The translations under genes were made by a program, and so were the position numbers. DNA of 64,000 nucleotides from Smallanthus sonchifolius (Eukaryota > Streptophyta > Magnoliopsida > Asterales > Asteraceae): the NCBI GenBank assembly GCA_023525975.1, contig JAKNSE010000037.1, positions 4,570,501 through 4,634,500 of the forward strand, written 5' to 3'. Under the pieces are notes generated by a model. The model ran no database searches. It saw only the letters and a program-made list of their open reading frames with translations, and had not been told where the DNA came from. Below are positions 43,339-54,732 of this stretch, piece by piece (positions within the stretch are counted from its first letter, which is position 1; the number at the start of each line of letters is the position of its first letter).

Positions 43339-43570
43339 ATTTATGAACATAGAGATCACACTTATATACTTTTATCATTTTTTATGTGCTTCATGTATTT
43401 TTTCTTCCGTTTTACTGGATGTTTTATCGCTTGTTTCTTTGAGATCTATTAAATAAATAATGAGATGACTTATTTTTATATGTTTAAACTTTGTTTGAGT
43501 ATATATGAATCGTTTATGATTGATACATGAAGAGGCGTAATACCGAAAACCGGACATTGTTTAGGATTGA
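43339..43570. other. 3' flank of phytocyanin 3
   Basis: Closely follows the 3' flank of phytocyanin 2 to about 43510 (AATAAATAATGAGATGACTT). It then holds ATTGATACATGAAGAGGCG and AATACCGAAAACCGGACA, which recurs just past the right end of the Copia-type element (47481-47518). Confidence 0.7.
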
Positions 43571-43849
43571 TATTGAATATAATTTCCTAATCCATGTGGT
43601 TTAAAAGTTTAAGGTGTCATTATGTAAATATTGTAAACTTTGTTTTAGTGTCATTTGTATATGTTTATAAGTCCAAGGGCTTATGTGTTAAAGCCCAAAG
43701 TTAGAAACCGTACGTTCAAAGGATACGCCGTTTCTTTAGGGTTAAAAGGAACAGAACCTGTTCATTTGTACGTAGTTGGTCAGGGACGATTCCCTGTGAT
43801 TATTGTTGAATAAAAGTCGTGTGTTCGTGTGAGTGATCTTGGGTTAATA
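43571..43849 (+). mobile_element. 5' LTR of a Copia-type element
   Basis: 279 bases from TATTGAATATAATTTCC to GGGTTAATA. ATTGA precedes it (43566-43570) and follows the 3' LTR (47481-47485), giving a 5-base target duplication. The usual TG start reads TA in both LTRs. Confidence 0.85.
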
Positions 43850-43850
43850 G

Positions 43851-43863
43851 TGGGTATTAGAGC
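43851..43863 (+). promoter_or_regulatory. Primer-binding site of the Copia-type element
   Basis: TGGGTATTAGAGCC resembles the initiator tRNA-Met site TGGTATCAGAGCC with an inserted G and one change. It starts two bases after the LTR. Confidence 0.6.
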
Positions 43864-44969
43864 CAAAGGCTCAAAGGATCGAAGGATTAGAGGAGAAACC
43901 ACTGAGGTGTGGTTAATCAGAGTGACCGATCACAGAGGGGTGATCGTTTGGTGTTGTGTGCGAGTAAAGGCGTTCAATTGCGGAACAAATTAAGAGAAAA
44001 GGGTGTTCAATTCGAAGAATTTGGAGGCGACAGAGATTGTTTGGAACTTGTGGTTAACAGGGGTTAATCGTTAGAATTCAATAAGAGGATTGAAGAGAAA
44101 AAGTGTGTTGTTCAAGGATTCAATTTCTTTGACGGAGACAGAGAGTTTGCGATCAATCAAGAGAGTATTAAATTGAAGTCAGTGGACGATTTCAAGGAGG
44201 AACATATTTGTTTTATTTGTGGCCTGTCTGCGTCGAATTGGAACCAAGTTAGGAAGAAGGTATTCAATTAATTTTTGTGGTGGGTATGGAGTCGAGGAAA
44301 GAAAGAATCAAGGGCTGGTTGTTTTTCTCAAAAGTCTGGTTCTTGTTTGGTGTTGCGTCACGGAGGCTAGGAAACAAGAAAGGTTGGCATAAATTTGTTC
44401 TTGTGGTGTTTGACTTTTCAAGGAAAATGTCAAACTGTTTTGCTTTTCTTGTGTGGTACTTTGTCAACGGAATCAGAGAAAAGGAAAACAAAAGTGGGGT
44501 CTTTTTTGTACCTGTTTGCGTGAAGAACAGAATCAAAAGGAAAACAAGTTTGGTTTGTTTGGTGTGATTAACAGAAAACAAAGGTTTTGTTTTGTGTGTG
44601 GTTATTTGGCATCAAAGGTAGAATCAGAGAGGGTTGTGACTTGTTGCGTTGAAAACAAGAGATAAACAAAAGGAGTGTTATTGATATATGTGAAAAGAGG
44701 CGGAAGACCATACGGGTCAAGTATCAAAGTGAAAAGATTGGTGATCAAAGAGTCAGAATCAAGCGAGAGGGTTCAAGAAAATTCCAGTTTTTCATTCTAA
44801 TTTAAACCTAAAATTTATTTTAGTGTGTATATACCTAGAGGAGATTAGGTTAGATTTAAGTTGTGATACCCGATAGAAAAGTTAGCGTGAACTTTTAGGG
44901 AGTATTGTGGTTTAGAGAACTTAGTTATATTATTCCTGATTAAACATAGTGGTTAAGAAAAGAGAAGCG
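43864..44969 (+). other. Leader of the Copia-type element
   Basis: A 1.1 kb purine-rich leader (GGTTCAAGAA, AAAGTGTG). Open frames of up to about 105 codons occur on both strands around 44270-44660 with no family motif. I read this as untranslated leader. Confidence 0.4.
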
Positions 44970-45942
44970 ATGCCAGAATCAGAAGGGGATAATAAGAATA
45001 AAGAGATTGTTGTAGTGTATAAAGAGGGTAGTTCGTTCCCTCATTTCCAATGTCATGTCCTAAAGTCTACAAATTACACGGTATGGGCCATTCATATGAA
45101 AACCATACTTAGGGCAAATGGACTGTGGGAAATGATAGAACCAAAAGTTGATATGCAACCCGGATGAAAAGAATGATATGTCTACGACTGCGTATTTGTT
45201 TCAAGCACTACTGGAAGAGATGATATTACAAGTTGCGAGTTGTAAGAGTGCAAAAGAGATATGGGATGCGCTCAAGACAAGACACGTTGGTGTGGATCGA
45301 GTACAGAAGGCACGTCTTCAAACGCTGAAGACACAATTTGAATTGCTGAGAATGAAGAAGGAAGACACTATTGATTCATTCACCGCAAAGCTTAATGGTA
45401 TTGTTACGAGGGCAAGTGGTCTTGGATCAACGTTTGATCAACCCACTTTAGTGCGAAAACTTCTAAGTTCTGTGCCAAAGAGGTTTGTTCAAATTGTTGC
45501 TACCATTGAACAATTTGCTAATATAGAGACAACTACTCTAGATGAAATAATTGGGAGACTAAAAGCTTTTAAGGAAAGGACAAGTATATTAAATGAAGGC
45601 ATACTGGATAGTCAAGACAAGCTCATGTTCTCAAGGCATGCCAATAAGTCGGATCATGGAAAGCGTTTTGGAAACCGTGGAAAAGGAATATTTAATTCAT
45701 CTTGAGGCAATTGGCGTGATGAAAAGATTACACAATGGAAACGAGAAGGAGAACCTTCATATGATAGTTTTAAAATTAGGAAAGACTACTTGAGAAATCA
45801 AAGGGATATGAGAGAAGTGAAGTGTTACAACTGTCAGAAATTTGGACATTTTACGAAAGAATGTCATCAGAAAGAGCAAGCACAAGAGGAGTCTTCTTCA
45901 AATGAGGAACCGGCATCGCTTCTCTTTTATACAAGAGGATGA
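44970..45942 (+). pseudogene. Copia-type gag, frameshifted
   Basis: Encodes the capsid-like gag of plant Copia elements. The start is the ATG at 44970 (MPESEGDNKNKE). The N-terminal part reads NYTVWAIHMKTILRANGLWE, then a one-base shift near 45165 moves the frame to EKNDMSTTAYLFQALLEEMI and the UBN2/retrotran_gag core (KTQFELLRMKKEDTIDSFTA). A TGA at 45703 interrupts before the zinc knuckle CYNCQKFGHFTKEC (CX2CX4HX4C, about 45829-45870), and the frame closes at 45942. No protease, integrase or RT follows, so the element depends on others. Confidence 0.8.
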
Positions 45943-46084
45943 GGAACCGGCTCTCCTGATGGCTATTACCGGAGAGAAAGAGATGTATACGGAGACTTCT
46001 TCAAATGATAAAGAACGTAATATGTGGTTCTCATTAGCTAAATACTTTAATAATGAAGAACCAGAGTGAAGTGGATTAACTAGT

Positions 46085-47137
46085 GAAAGGAATCAAGTTC
46101 TAGATAAGGAAATGCTTAGTGAATTGAAGACAAAGATAGAGGTTGATATAAAGAGAAAGTTAGAGTTTTGGAAAGTAGAACTGCTTCATAAATTTAAAGT
46201 AAAGAAACAAGAACTCAAGACTGAACTAAGGAATAAAGAGATGGAGTTTGAAAAAAAAATGTATGAAAAAGAGAAAAAGTTTACAAAGAAGATAGTGAGT
46301 GAGATGGCAAGCATGAAAGACTTGAAGGATGCTGCTAGTAAAGAAATTGAAAAAATGAAAATTGAAAGAGCATTATTAGAATTAGAAAAAGGAATGCAAT
46401 GGAGATATAGAGACGTCATCAAAGGTTGAGTTGTCACCTGATAGCAAGATCATTAAAAAGGTTGAGATGACAATTTGAAGTAAAGAAACAAGAACTCAAG
46501 ACTAAACTAAGAAATTGAAAAAAATGAAAATTGAAATAGCATTATTAGAAATAGAAAAGGAATGCAAGGGAGATAAGAAAAGGTTGTCATCAAAGGTTGA
46601 AAAAATGAAAATTGAAAGAGCATTATTAGAATTAGAAAAGGAATGCAAGGGAGATATAGAGACGTCATCAAAGGTTGAGTTGTCACCTGATAGCAAGATC
46701 ATTAAAAAGGTTGAGATGACAATTTGAAGTAAAGAAACAAGAACTCAAGACTAAATTAAGAAATTGAAAAAAATGAAAATTGAAATAGCATTATTAGAAA
46801 TAGAAAAGGAATGCAAGGGAGATAAGAAAAGGTTGTGTTGTCACCTGATAGCAAGATCATTAAAAATTCCGAGTTACCTTATAAGAAAAGAAGACAAGAG
46901 GCAACTCAAGATTTACCAGGTAAACCAATCAAAGTTCAAAAACACTATATACAAGTGAAAGATGATGATACTCAAAGAAACTGTGAAGTCATGGATGTAG
47001 ATGCTCGAGTTAAAGATAAAGAAAAAGCTACAACTCATGGAGTTAAAGTCAAAGAGGAGAACATCTATCAACAAGGTAGAAAACCGAAGTTCAGAGACAT
47101 TCATCTTCTACATGCTGCACATGACAAACTGGAATGA
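46085..47137 (+). pseudogene. Repeated Lys/Glu coiled-coil region of the Copia-type element
   Basis: In place of pol there is about 1 kb of Lys/Glu-rich, heptad-like coding sequence (IDIKRKLEFW-like start, then repeated KMKIERALLELEKECKGD). The block AAAATGAAAATTGAAA.AGCATTATTAGAA recurs near 46353, 46520, 46605 and 46768, with AAGTTGTCACCTGATAGCAAG between them. Several stops break it into frames of 60-105 codons. The last part (46835-47137) ends just before the polypurine tract. I do not recognise the protein; similar coiled-coil ORFs are not part of standard Copia elements. Confidence 0.55.
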
Positions 47138-47172
47138 AGATGTCAAAGTGGTGAAGGCATGGATTAAAAAAT

Positions 47173-47182
47173 TAAGGGGGAA
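47173..47182 (+). promoter_or_regulatory. Polypurine tract of the Copia-type element
   Basis: TAAGGGGGAA immediately before the 3' LTR. Confidence 0.75.
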
Positions 47183-47480
47183 TATTGAATATAATTTCCT
47201 AATCCATGTGGTTTAAAAGTTTAAGGTGTCGTTATGTAAATATTGTAAAGTGTGTTTTAGTGTCATTCGTATATGTTTATAAGTCCAAGGGCTAATGTGT
47301 TAAAGCCCAAATTTAGAAACCGTACGTTCAAAGGATACGTCGTTTCTTTAGGGTTAAAAGGAACAGAACCTGTTCATTTGTACGTAGTTGGTCAAGGACG
47401 ATTCCATGCGATTATTCTTGAATAAAAGTCGTCTGTTTGTGTGTAAATGTTGTGTTCGTGTTAGTGATCTTGGGTTAACA
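47183..47480 (+). mobile_element. 3' LTR of the Copia-type element
   Basis: 298 bases, closely matching the 5' LTR, with about 19 extra bases near the end (TGTGTAAATGTTGTGTTCG). It ends GGGTTAACA and is followed by the target duplication ATTGA. The LTR divergence implies an insertion that is not very recent. Confidence 0.85.
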
Positions 47481-47494
47481 ATTGATACATAAAG

Positions 47495-47769
47495 AGGTGT
47501 AATACCGAAAACCGGACAAAAATATAATTGGATACTTAAATAACCGAAGTAAATTGTATCCTACATACATCTGTGGCAATATTGAATCCATAATGTGGTT
47601 GCCTAATTGGCAAAATCACATATGGTGACATATTGGTCCATGCAAAAAAGCGCCAACCAATGGGAAATGTGAAAACCTAACAGAAATCGGTTATATCAAA
47701 AGGGTGACGTCCAATCAGGGACAAACATGTAGGGTCACGCTAATATGAAAGCATCGTTTATTAAAATTA
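47495..47769. repeat. Duplicated flank (pairs with 35330-35650)
   Basis: Same order as at 35330: AATACCGAAAACCGGACA, GATACTTAA, ATGTGGTTGCCTAATTGGCAA, AGGGTGACGTCCAAT. Ends at TTTATTAAAATTA, where the Helitron enters. Confidence 0.85.
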
Positions 47770-48197
47770 CTAGTTTAGATCCCGTGTATACACACGGGTG
47801 AAAAATATCAATAAATAAAATTTTTAAATTTTTATGTGTATATTTTACACGTGTAAAAATGTATCATATAATAAGAATAGAAAACAAAACTCAAATATGC
47901 AAAAACTAATATATAATTGAGTTTCGAAAATAAATTAAATACTATTTAATGTAATTTATTTTTCATTTATTATTTGATCGAAAATAAAAGTTAAATAATT
48001 AGATTTTTAAAGTTTCATAAGGGATAATTTAAAATAAATGTGTTTTATTAGTATAATTAATATTTTCTTTAAATATATATTGTTGTTAAAAATAGGAGGT
48101 GCATTTAATAAGAGAGAGAGGCTGGAAAAAAATGATGAGAATGAATGTGGAGGCGACACGTGGCATGAAAAAACCTTTATTTATTATATAGTATAGA
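47770..48197 (-). mobile_element. Small Helitron with verified empty site
   Basis: On the minus strand it starts TCTATACTATATAATAAATAAAGG's first bases (TCTATACTATATAATAAAT), holds the hairpin CCCGTGTGTATACACGGG near the 3' end and ends CTAG. It sits between A and T. The paralogous site at about 35620-35636 is uninterrupted (AAAATCATTTCAG against AAAATTA|TTTCAG), with no target duplication, exactly as Helitron insertion predicts. 428 bases, non-coding. Confidence 0.9.
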
Positions 48198-48807
48198 TTT
48201 CAGCTTTCACCGATACACACATATTCCTTTTCTCCATGACTTGTACTCCAAGTTCAGTTCATATACCATTTGTCGGACTATAATCGGGATTTCGGCCTTA
48301 CAGGTTATTCATCACTAATGGGAGCTCACTCGCATTCAAATCTCCCCTCTAAGAGAAGCTAGTTATTGTGTCAATCTCTTTGGTGATACTTTGTTTCTTT
48401 ATTGCTATTTTCTCCTTTGAGATGATCGGATCTTCTAGGCACCAGCTTTATCACTAGTGTCATCTCTTCCTTTTCCCATTAGGATAGTTGCATCTACGTC
48501 GTGTATTGGAACAAAGGCTATATTAGCACCGTTTTCACCATGTTCTACTGTTCCGTTGCTAGTTTCAGTAGGATCCACCATGGCCCTGCCATTTACTTTC
48601 ATCCCAATGTCTTTTATGTTGATAGTTAAAATAAAATTCTAAGCTTAAGGGTCTTAGTGTCGTTGTTTAAAGTATATTTTTTGTGTCAAATTATAAAATT
48701 GTAATTAGAAGGGACTTAATATAACTAGATGTCAATTAGGTTATAACAGTTCTCCTAAACTTTGCAACGTTTGGAGGCGTAGGTTTGTAGTATATAAAAC
48801 ATGTATG
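48198..48807 (+). repeat. Duplicated upstream unit C, truncated
   Basis: Continues the flank shared with 35640 and then the start of units A and B (ATTTCGGCCTTACAGGTTATTC to GGCGTAGGTTTGTAGTATATAAAACATGTATG). It is cut at 48808 by the LTR, so no phytocyanin gene of this unit is present here. Confidence 0.85.
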
Positions 48808-50362
48808 TGACGAATTGTAGAAGTTGTTACGATGATGAACACTGTAATCAAAATTCAGGTTTGTGTTTGGTGTTCAATTGAATATACCTTCTGGACTTCC
48901 AACAATTTGTATCAGAGTGGAATAACTTTTAAAATAAAATATATTTAAACCTTTTACATAAATAAATCAGATTTAGTCAACGGAAGCGGTTTGTACAAAT
49001 AATGGTTCTAAACCAGGATCCCGCAAGTGATCCGATTACACGCGTATAAACAATAAATAAAATCCAACCATAGTGGGTCAAACAATTATACCTTCAACGA
49101 TAAACCGAAAGATCATGAAAGAACCCAAACCAGATACCTTTCATAGTTGAAAAACATAGCATAAACATAGTTCTTAAACCTTGAATTAAACATTAAAGGC
49201 CGAAGTCTAATACAAATCAGAGTCGATTAAAACTTTAACATATCAATGTTCAACATTCATAAACTAGGGATAATGGGGATGTCAGTTCTTGATCAGCAAC
49301 AACCAACAACCATCCATTTCCAAGCTCTCGAAGCTTCATATCTTTTTCTTTCTTTCTTTCTTACCGTTTACGATTAAGTAGTAAAATACATTTATTATAA
49401 ACATCTGTTAATTAAGTATGCACACCACCCTAAAACAGTAAAATATGGATTCTTGAACTCACCTGATAATACTAGCCTGAAAGGGTTATCTACTGTCCAA
49501 ATCGTGCCACGCACAATATGGATAAATGGATAATTATTAGGTCTATATGACACTAGTCGGTTCTACACTTTTGTTCTAGCAAACTTAAGCTAAGTTCGCC
49601 CTTTTAGCATGAAGCGAACATAACAGGTGAATCTAACAGTTTCGCCAACTGTGGCCATCGAACTTGACAAGTTCCCTGCGAAGTCAGCCCCCTTGGGAAC
49701 CCAACGAACTCACTAAATCACCAAGTTTATTTCCCAGCGAACATGTTAAGTTCGCTAAGTTTACACCAAGTGAACATGATAAGTTTGTTGACTTTAGCCA
49801 AGGTGCACATATTAAATTCGCCTGCCTCAGCTTCTTCCCTAGAAAACCCTGAGTTTGCATGTTAATGGCAGCAGCCCAAATACGACCAAGATGCAAACTT
49901 TTTACATTCAAAACATTCCTTTTTCAATCGTCATACTAGATCTATGTTTGGTTTCTCGTTCCATACGTAAAAATCCCGTCTTTTGAAAATCATTCGAAAA
50001 CAAATAATACACAAAAACTCATATTTGGGGTCGAATATTACCTCTGATCAGCCCAAACTCATAGATTTCTTGCCTGTAGACGGTGGAGAGACTTGTAGCA
50101 ATGCACTGGACTCGAAACCGGCTCTTTCTCTCTCTAAAAAATCACAAATCAGGATGAAGGTGTGAAGGATGAGGGGCCGCTAGGGTTGTAACCCTCTCCT
50201 TGCCATTCCCCATTCCGCCCCATGGCTTGACCCGCGAGCCCACGAGCCCACGAGCCCAGTCCCTTTTGGTTCATTCCTCCTTATTCCATTGCGAGACCCG
50301 TCTTCGCTCATTTAGTGTTATTTCCGACCTTTGAAGTCTTGCATTATTTTTGGGATGTTACA
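48808..50362 (-). mobile_element. 3' LTR of a Ty3/gypsy element (minus orientation)
   Basis: 1.55 kb from TGACGAATTGTAG to TTTGGGATGTTACA, i.e. TG...CA. On the minus strand it begins TGTAACATCCCAAAAATAATG, the classic chromovirus LTR start, and is preceded by a polypurine tract (minus AATAAGAGGGGTAGACT). Between 49580 and 49830 short GTTCGC/GCGAAC and AAGTTCGC words recur in both orientations. It differs in sequence from the LTR at 52449-54732. Confidence 0.75.
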
Positions 50363-50379
50363 AGTCTACCCCTCTTATT
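50363..50379 (-). promoter_or_regulatory. Polypurine tract of the gypsy element
   Basis: On the minus strand AATAAGAGGGGTAGACT directly precedes the LTR's TGTAACA. Confidence 0.7.
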
Positions 50380-51830
50380 AGATGTTTCGACCTCGAAACC
50401 TTTTATAGGTCAAATAGCCAAGGGTACAACTTCGTCGTTTCTGAATTAGTATCCCACGTGGCTTCTAACCTCTTTAAATGTTTCCATTGAACTTTGACTA
50501 GCAGAATGACCTTATTACGTATAAGTTTCTCTTTCTTTCAATAATGGCCACGGGTTCCTCAACATAGTTGACGTTGTAATCTACCTAGACGTCATCGAGT
50601 GGCACATGTGCCGACTCGTCAGCTAAGCACTTTCGCAAGTGCAACACGAAACATAGGATGGATCCCACTCAATTCGTCAGGTAATTCTAATCGATACGCT
50701 ACTTCTCCTACCCGTGCCACAACTTATAATGGTCCGACAAACCTCGGACTTAACTTTCCACTTTTCCGAAATCGAATTATTCCTTCCTAGGGGACACTTT
50801 CAACAGTACCATGTCCCCAAATTGAAACTCAACACGCATCCTTCTTTTATCCGCATAACATTTCTTCCTATCCTTAGCGGATTTCATTTGGGCTTTGATT
50901 TGGTCAAACTTTTTGGAAGTTGCTTTGACCACATCAAGGCTTGCGAAGTCTTATTGCCCAATTTCACCCCAACATACGGGCGTTCTACATTTCCTACCGT
51001 ACAACATTTCATAAGGCGGCATGCCAATGGTGTCATGATAGTTGTTGTAGGAGAACTCCGCCAGTGGTAAGTGATTGTCCCAGCTGCCACCGAAGTACTC
51101 AATGATGCATGCAGGGAGCATGTCCTCGAGAGTTTGAATGGTCCTTTCGGACAGACTATCGTTTTGCGGGTGGTAAGCTGTGCTGATGTTAAGTCTAGTG
51201 CCCATTGTCTCATGGAATCTTTTTCCAGAACCTTGATGTGGATCGTGTGTCCCGGTCTGACAAAATCAAAAAGTGCATACCATGTCTAGTCATGATCTCA
51301 TTAATGAACAACTCTGGTAGCTTCTCGGACGAATAAGTTTCAAGTATAGGCAAGAAGTGAGCACTCTCTGTCAGCCTATCCACAATTACTCATATGGTAT
51401 CATTACCTTTTGTATGTGGTAGCTTGGTTATGAAATCCATGGTAATGTGTTCCCACTCCCATTCGGGAATAAATAACAGTTGTATCTTCCCACATGGTTT
51501 CTGGTGCTCGGGCTTCACTTGAGAACAGATAAAGCACTTACTAACGAAATCAGTTACATTATTCTTCATGCTAGGCCACCGATATTCTTTCTTTAGATCA
51601 TGGTACATCTTGTTGGTACCGGGATGGATAGAGTGGCGAGACTTGTGATCCCCATCAAGAATCTTGACTCTAAGTTCGCCACCCTTGGGAATCCACATTC
51701 TCAACAGCAGCCGTTGGTTCGTCCTGACGGTCTGCCGCATCCTAGCCAGAGCTCCTCGCCTGACCGATCTAGTCCGCCTTGTTTTAGCCATCGGTACCTG
51801 CACAAGATAGAACGTTGGAGTGATTAATAT
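50380..51830 (-). pseudogene. Ty3/gypsy integrase and C-terminal region, broken
   Basis: The minus strand has the integrase zinc-binding domain HKSRHSIHPGTNKMYHDLKK...CFICSQVKPEHQK, then WEWEHITMDFITKLP (51803-51390), and in other frames the catalytic-core continuation MGTRLNISTAYHPQNDSLSE and WDNHLPLAEFSYNNYHDTIG (51205-50951). Several frameshifts and stops are present. The remainder toward 50380 should be the integrase C-terminus (GPF..ERIG-type) but is decayed. Gag, protease and RT are missing on the upstream side. Confidence 0.8.
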
Positions 51831-52433
51831 GGGCTCAAATTCAGAATATGAGAGTAACCATAGACTGCCAAATTACGGTGATCAAATGCAATTTGGTGGT
51901 CCACATTACTGCTCGTACTCTAAATCTTTCCCATCATATTCACACTAGCATTCTATCTTTCCCCACGCCTGATGCACATGCATCCCACACCACTCACATA
52001 ACATCACACAATTATCTAGCGCATCATCATAGTAATCACAATTACACACCACATGTAGTTACACACATTTTTATTAAACTATAAAAACACTCCAAACTAT
52101 GTCACATAACGAAATTCATGCTACTCTACATTAATTAGCTCACAATTATGATTTCACCAAGTCGCACCACACATTTCACTTAGTTCTACGTACCACTACA
52201 ACACATAGCACACCTCATGTTCCTACACGGAACCGTAAATCATTCACTCACATCAATCGCTTTACCTATCGTATTACTACACAAATGGTAATTAATAATT
52301 ACTACTTAACTCAAAAGACGTACCTCTTGGCTCGCGGTTACTCGTGGTGGCATTCGTTTCGCCCTCGTACCATTTTCGGTTTAAGTTAAAGTATTTTATT
52401 TGTTTAAAAATACCAGTTTTCTCTTAAACCACA
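51831..52433 (-). other. Leader of a gypsy element, no gag
   Basis: About 0.6 kb of AC-rich (plus strand CACATCACACA) DNA between the integrase remnant and the primer site of the next LTR. No gag frame, so the junction near 51830 is a deletion or recombination. Confidence 0.45.
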
Positions 52434-52448
52434 GCTCTGATACCAACT
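52434..52448 (-). promoter_or_regulatory. Primer-binding site (initiator tRNA-Met)
   Basis: Minus-strand AAGTTGGTATCAGAGC; TTGGTATCAGAGC is an exact match, just after the LTR at 52449-54732. Confidence 0.85.
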
Positions 52449-54732
52449 TGTAAGACCCCCACCCGGGCATCCTACAGTTGGTTCTCATAACGGGTCATTT
52501 TCATTAAAAACGCATTTATTGCAATTCAAACTATAGCGGAAGTCTTTCAAAACTCTTTTATTAGTATTTACTTTATTAGCTTACCTCACGAATGCCTGCA
52601 CCCTAATCCGAGTAACGCCGTTTCCCAGCCAAGACACGTCAACCATACACTTACCTGCAAACAATCTAACGTACACACAAAGTCAGCTACGCTGAGTGAG
52701 TTCTAATAGTTTAATTTAAATAAAAACCATCACGTCATGTTCTTTAGTTTATTTCACTCAGGACCCTCCGGTCCTTATAAAACCATATTACGATTTATTA
52801 ACGAATAGTCAACCCCTTGTTATCCCACGACATCCCAAACCGTTTATCACCCGAGACTCGGCTCGTACTACCAATAATAGTAATGATAATCTTACTATTA
52901 CGTCGACCTAGACTCAACATGCTATACTAATAACTCATACCAAGAACAAGTATTAACTCGACTCTTGGTTAGCATGATATACCCTAAACATTAACACACC
53001 CGGCCTTAACCAAAGCTCTCACAATTAACTGACACGACAATCCTGTACGTCACGTCATAATCCTGACACAACGGTCAATCTACTCTACATACCACAATAA
53101 TATCATCAACACCTCACATTAATACTACCTCACACACAATAAATATAACTCATTACTAGCATGCAAATTAACACATATATAATCATGCAAACACATACCT
53201 TATCATTGCACCCTCATCAGGGTTACCCTCATCAGGGTTACCCTCGTCAGGGCGTTCAACACACCCCGAGCTCATCATTAACCTGTTAAATCAATGTCAC
53301 CTTTGGCGACTACCCGAAGGACCTCATCCTTCACAATCCCGTTTGCCGTGCCATAACGACAACGAAGCAAACCCGGCACATAAATATAAACACATAATAT
53401 CACACATCACATACAAGACTCATTAACTACACATGCACCTCACGCACGACACTAGAACGACATATCCCACATGCAATCATAACCATTTAACTTTAAGCCC
53501 GACTCTCCCTGACCAACCCATAACGCGTCCCACGTTAATAACCCATCCCTCTAGCTCACACACTTCTATGAACACACCATACACCCCTACGATTCTTAAA
53601 TAACCATTTTATACTCAAATAATATTAGGTTAGAACCCGAAACCCTTACCATGATTGATTATATTAACGCCTCATGAAAGTATGTACGATAGCCCCAAAA
53701 CAGTAAAACGTTTAAAAGAGGGGGATTAGAAACTCACTGGTTTGACGATCCTTACAAGCGCTGCAACGCTTCCTCGTATGAACCCGAACCTGTTAACGTG
53801 TTATCACACAGTCAGTGTACATTCTAACCATATGTCGTTTCTATTTAAATATAAACGACTCCGTTTAATCCGGGTTATCCTGAACCCGTTTATAACCCGC
53901 ATGCATGCATGGTTACATGTCATGCAATGTGTTAGTCTCGTGGGTTACAAGTACCCGAGCCGAGACCCCCTACGCACGTATGTCCTGAACACGTGAATCC
54001 TTAACCGGTGTTGTACCGTCTTCCCTAGTCACGCACCACCATGTCACCACCGCTCCCATCGTCCTCATCCTTGTTGCCGCATCCGAACCTTAGCCGATCG
54101 CCACCTTCGCACCACGCTACCACCGCGCACCATTGATTCCCAAGCCGTGACCACCCTCACCGAGCCACCGCATTCTAGCCACCGTCACAACCACGTCCGT
54201 CATCGGACGTTCACTCGCTTAGCACCACCTTCACCGGCTTCCCCCTCGTCTCCCATGCCACCGTGCCACCATAGCGCGCCATCGTTGTCCTCCTGCCCAA
54301 CCGCGTCATCCTGTCGCCTTTCTAGTTGCGAGAAAACCATAACCGGGCTCTCTTTCACGACCATGCACTACTACCACACCATCCCATCATCCTACTTCCG
54401 TTAGCTATCACCACCATCAACTACTCCTTCCGGCCTCCTCCGGTCGTCTTCCTCTGGTCTGGCTCCTCTTCCTGCCGTCGCAAGTTCCCTAGGCCGAATG
54501 GCCTAGGGTTTCTTCTTAAATTCATATTTAAAATTTCCCATGATTACATCCGGGTCCCCGAGCTTCCTTTTGGTGCATAACTATCCCAACCCGTTACTCT
54601 TTTGGCAAACCGGGTCCTTTCAATACCACGAGTAGGGTTTTCCTTGAATACTCTCGTCACCGTCTCACCTACAAGAGACTCGGGTCGCCCGTTAGTCCAA
54701 GTAATCCTTATGTGGGTTTTCGGGATGTTACA
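52449..54732 (-). mobile_element. 5' LTR of a Ty3/gypsy element (minus orientation)
   Basis: 2.28 kb, plus strand TGTAAGACCCCCACCC to CGGGATGTTACA; on the minus strand it starts TGTAACATCCCGAAAACCC. Contains a GTTACCCTCATCAGG triplication near 53215-53250 and a GC-rich, CAC/CGC-rich segment at 54000-54520 that produces long false frames. The fragment at 7485-9230 is related. The primer site follows correctly, so this is a 5' LTR; its matching 3' LTR is not in the window. Confidence 0.8.

Noticed and set aside
44264..44665. Protein-coding gene in the Copia-type leader
   Set aside because: Frames on both strands overlap, no family motif, and the region sits between primer site and gag.
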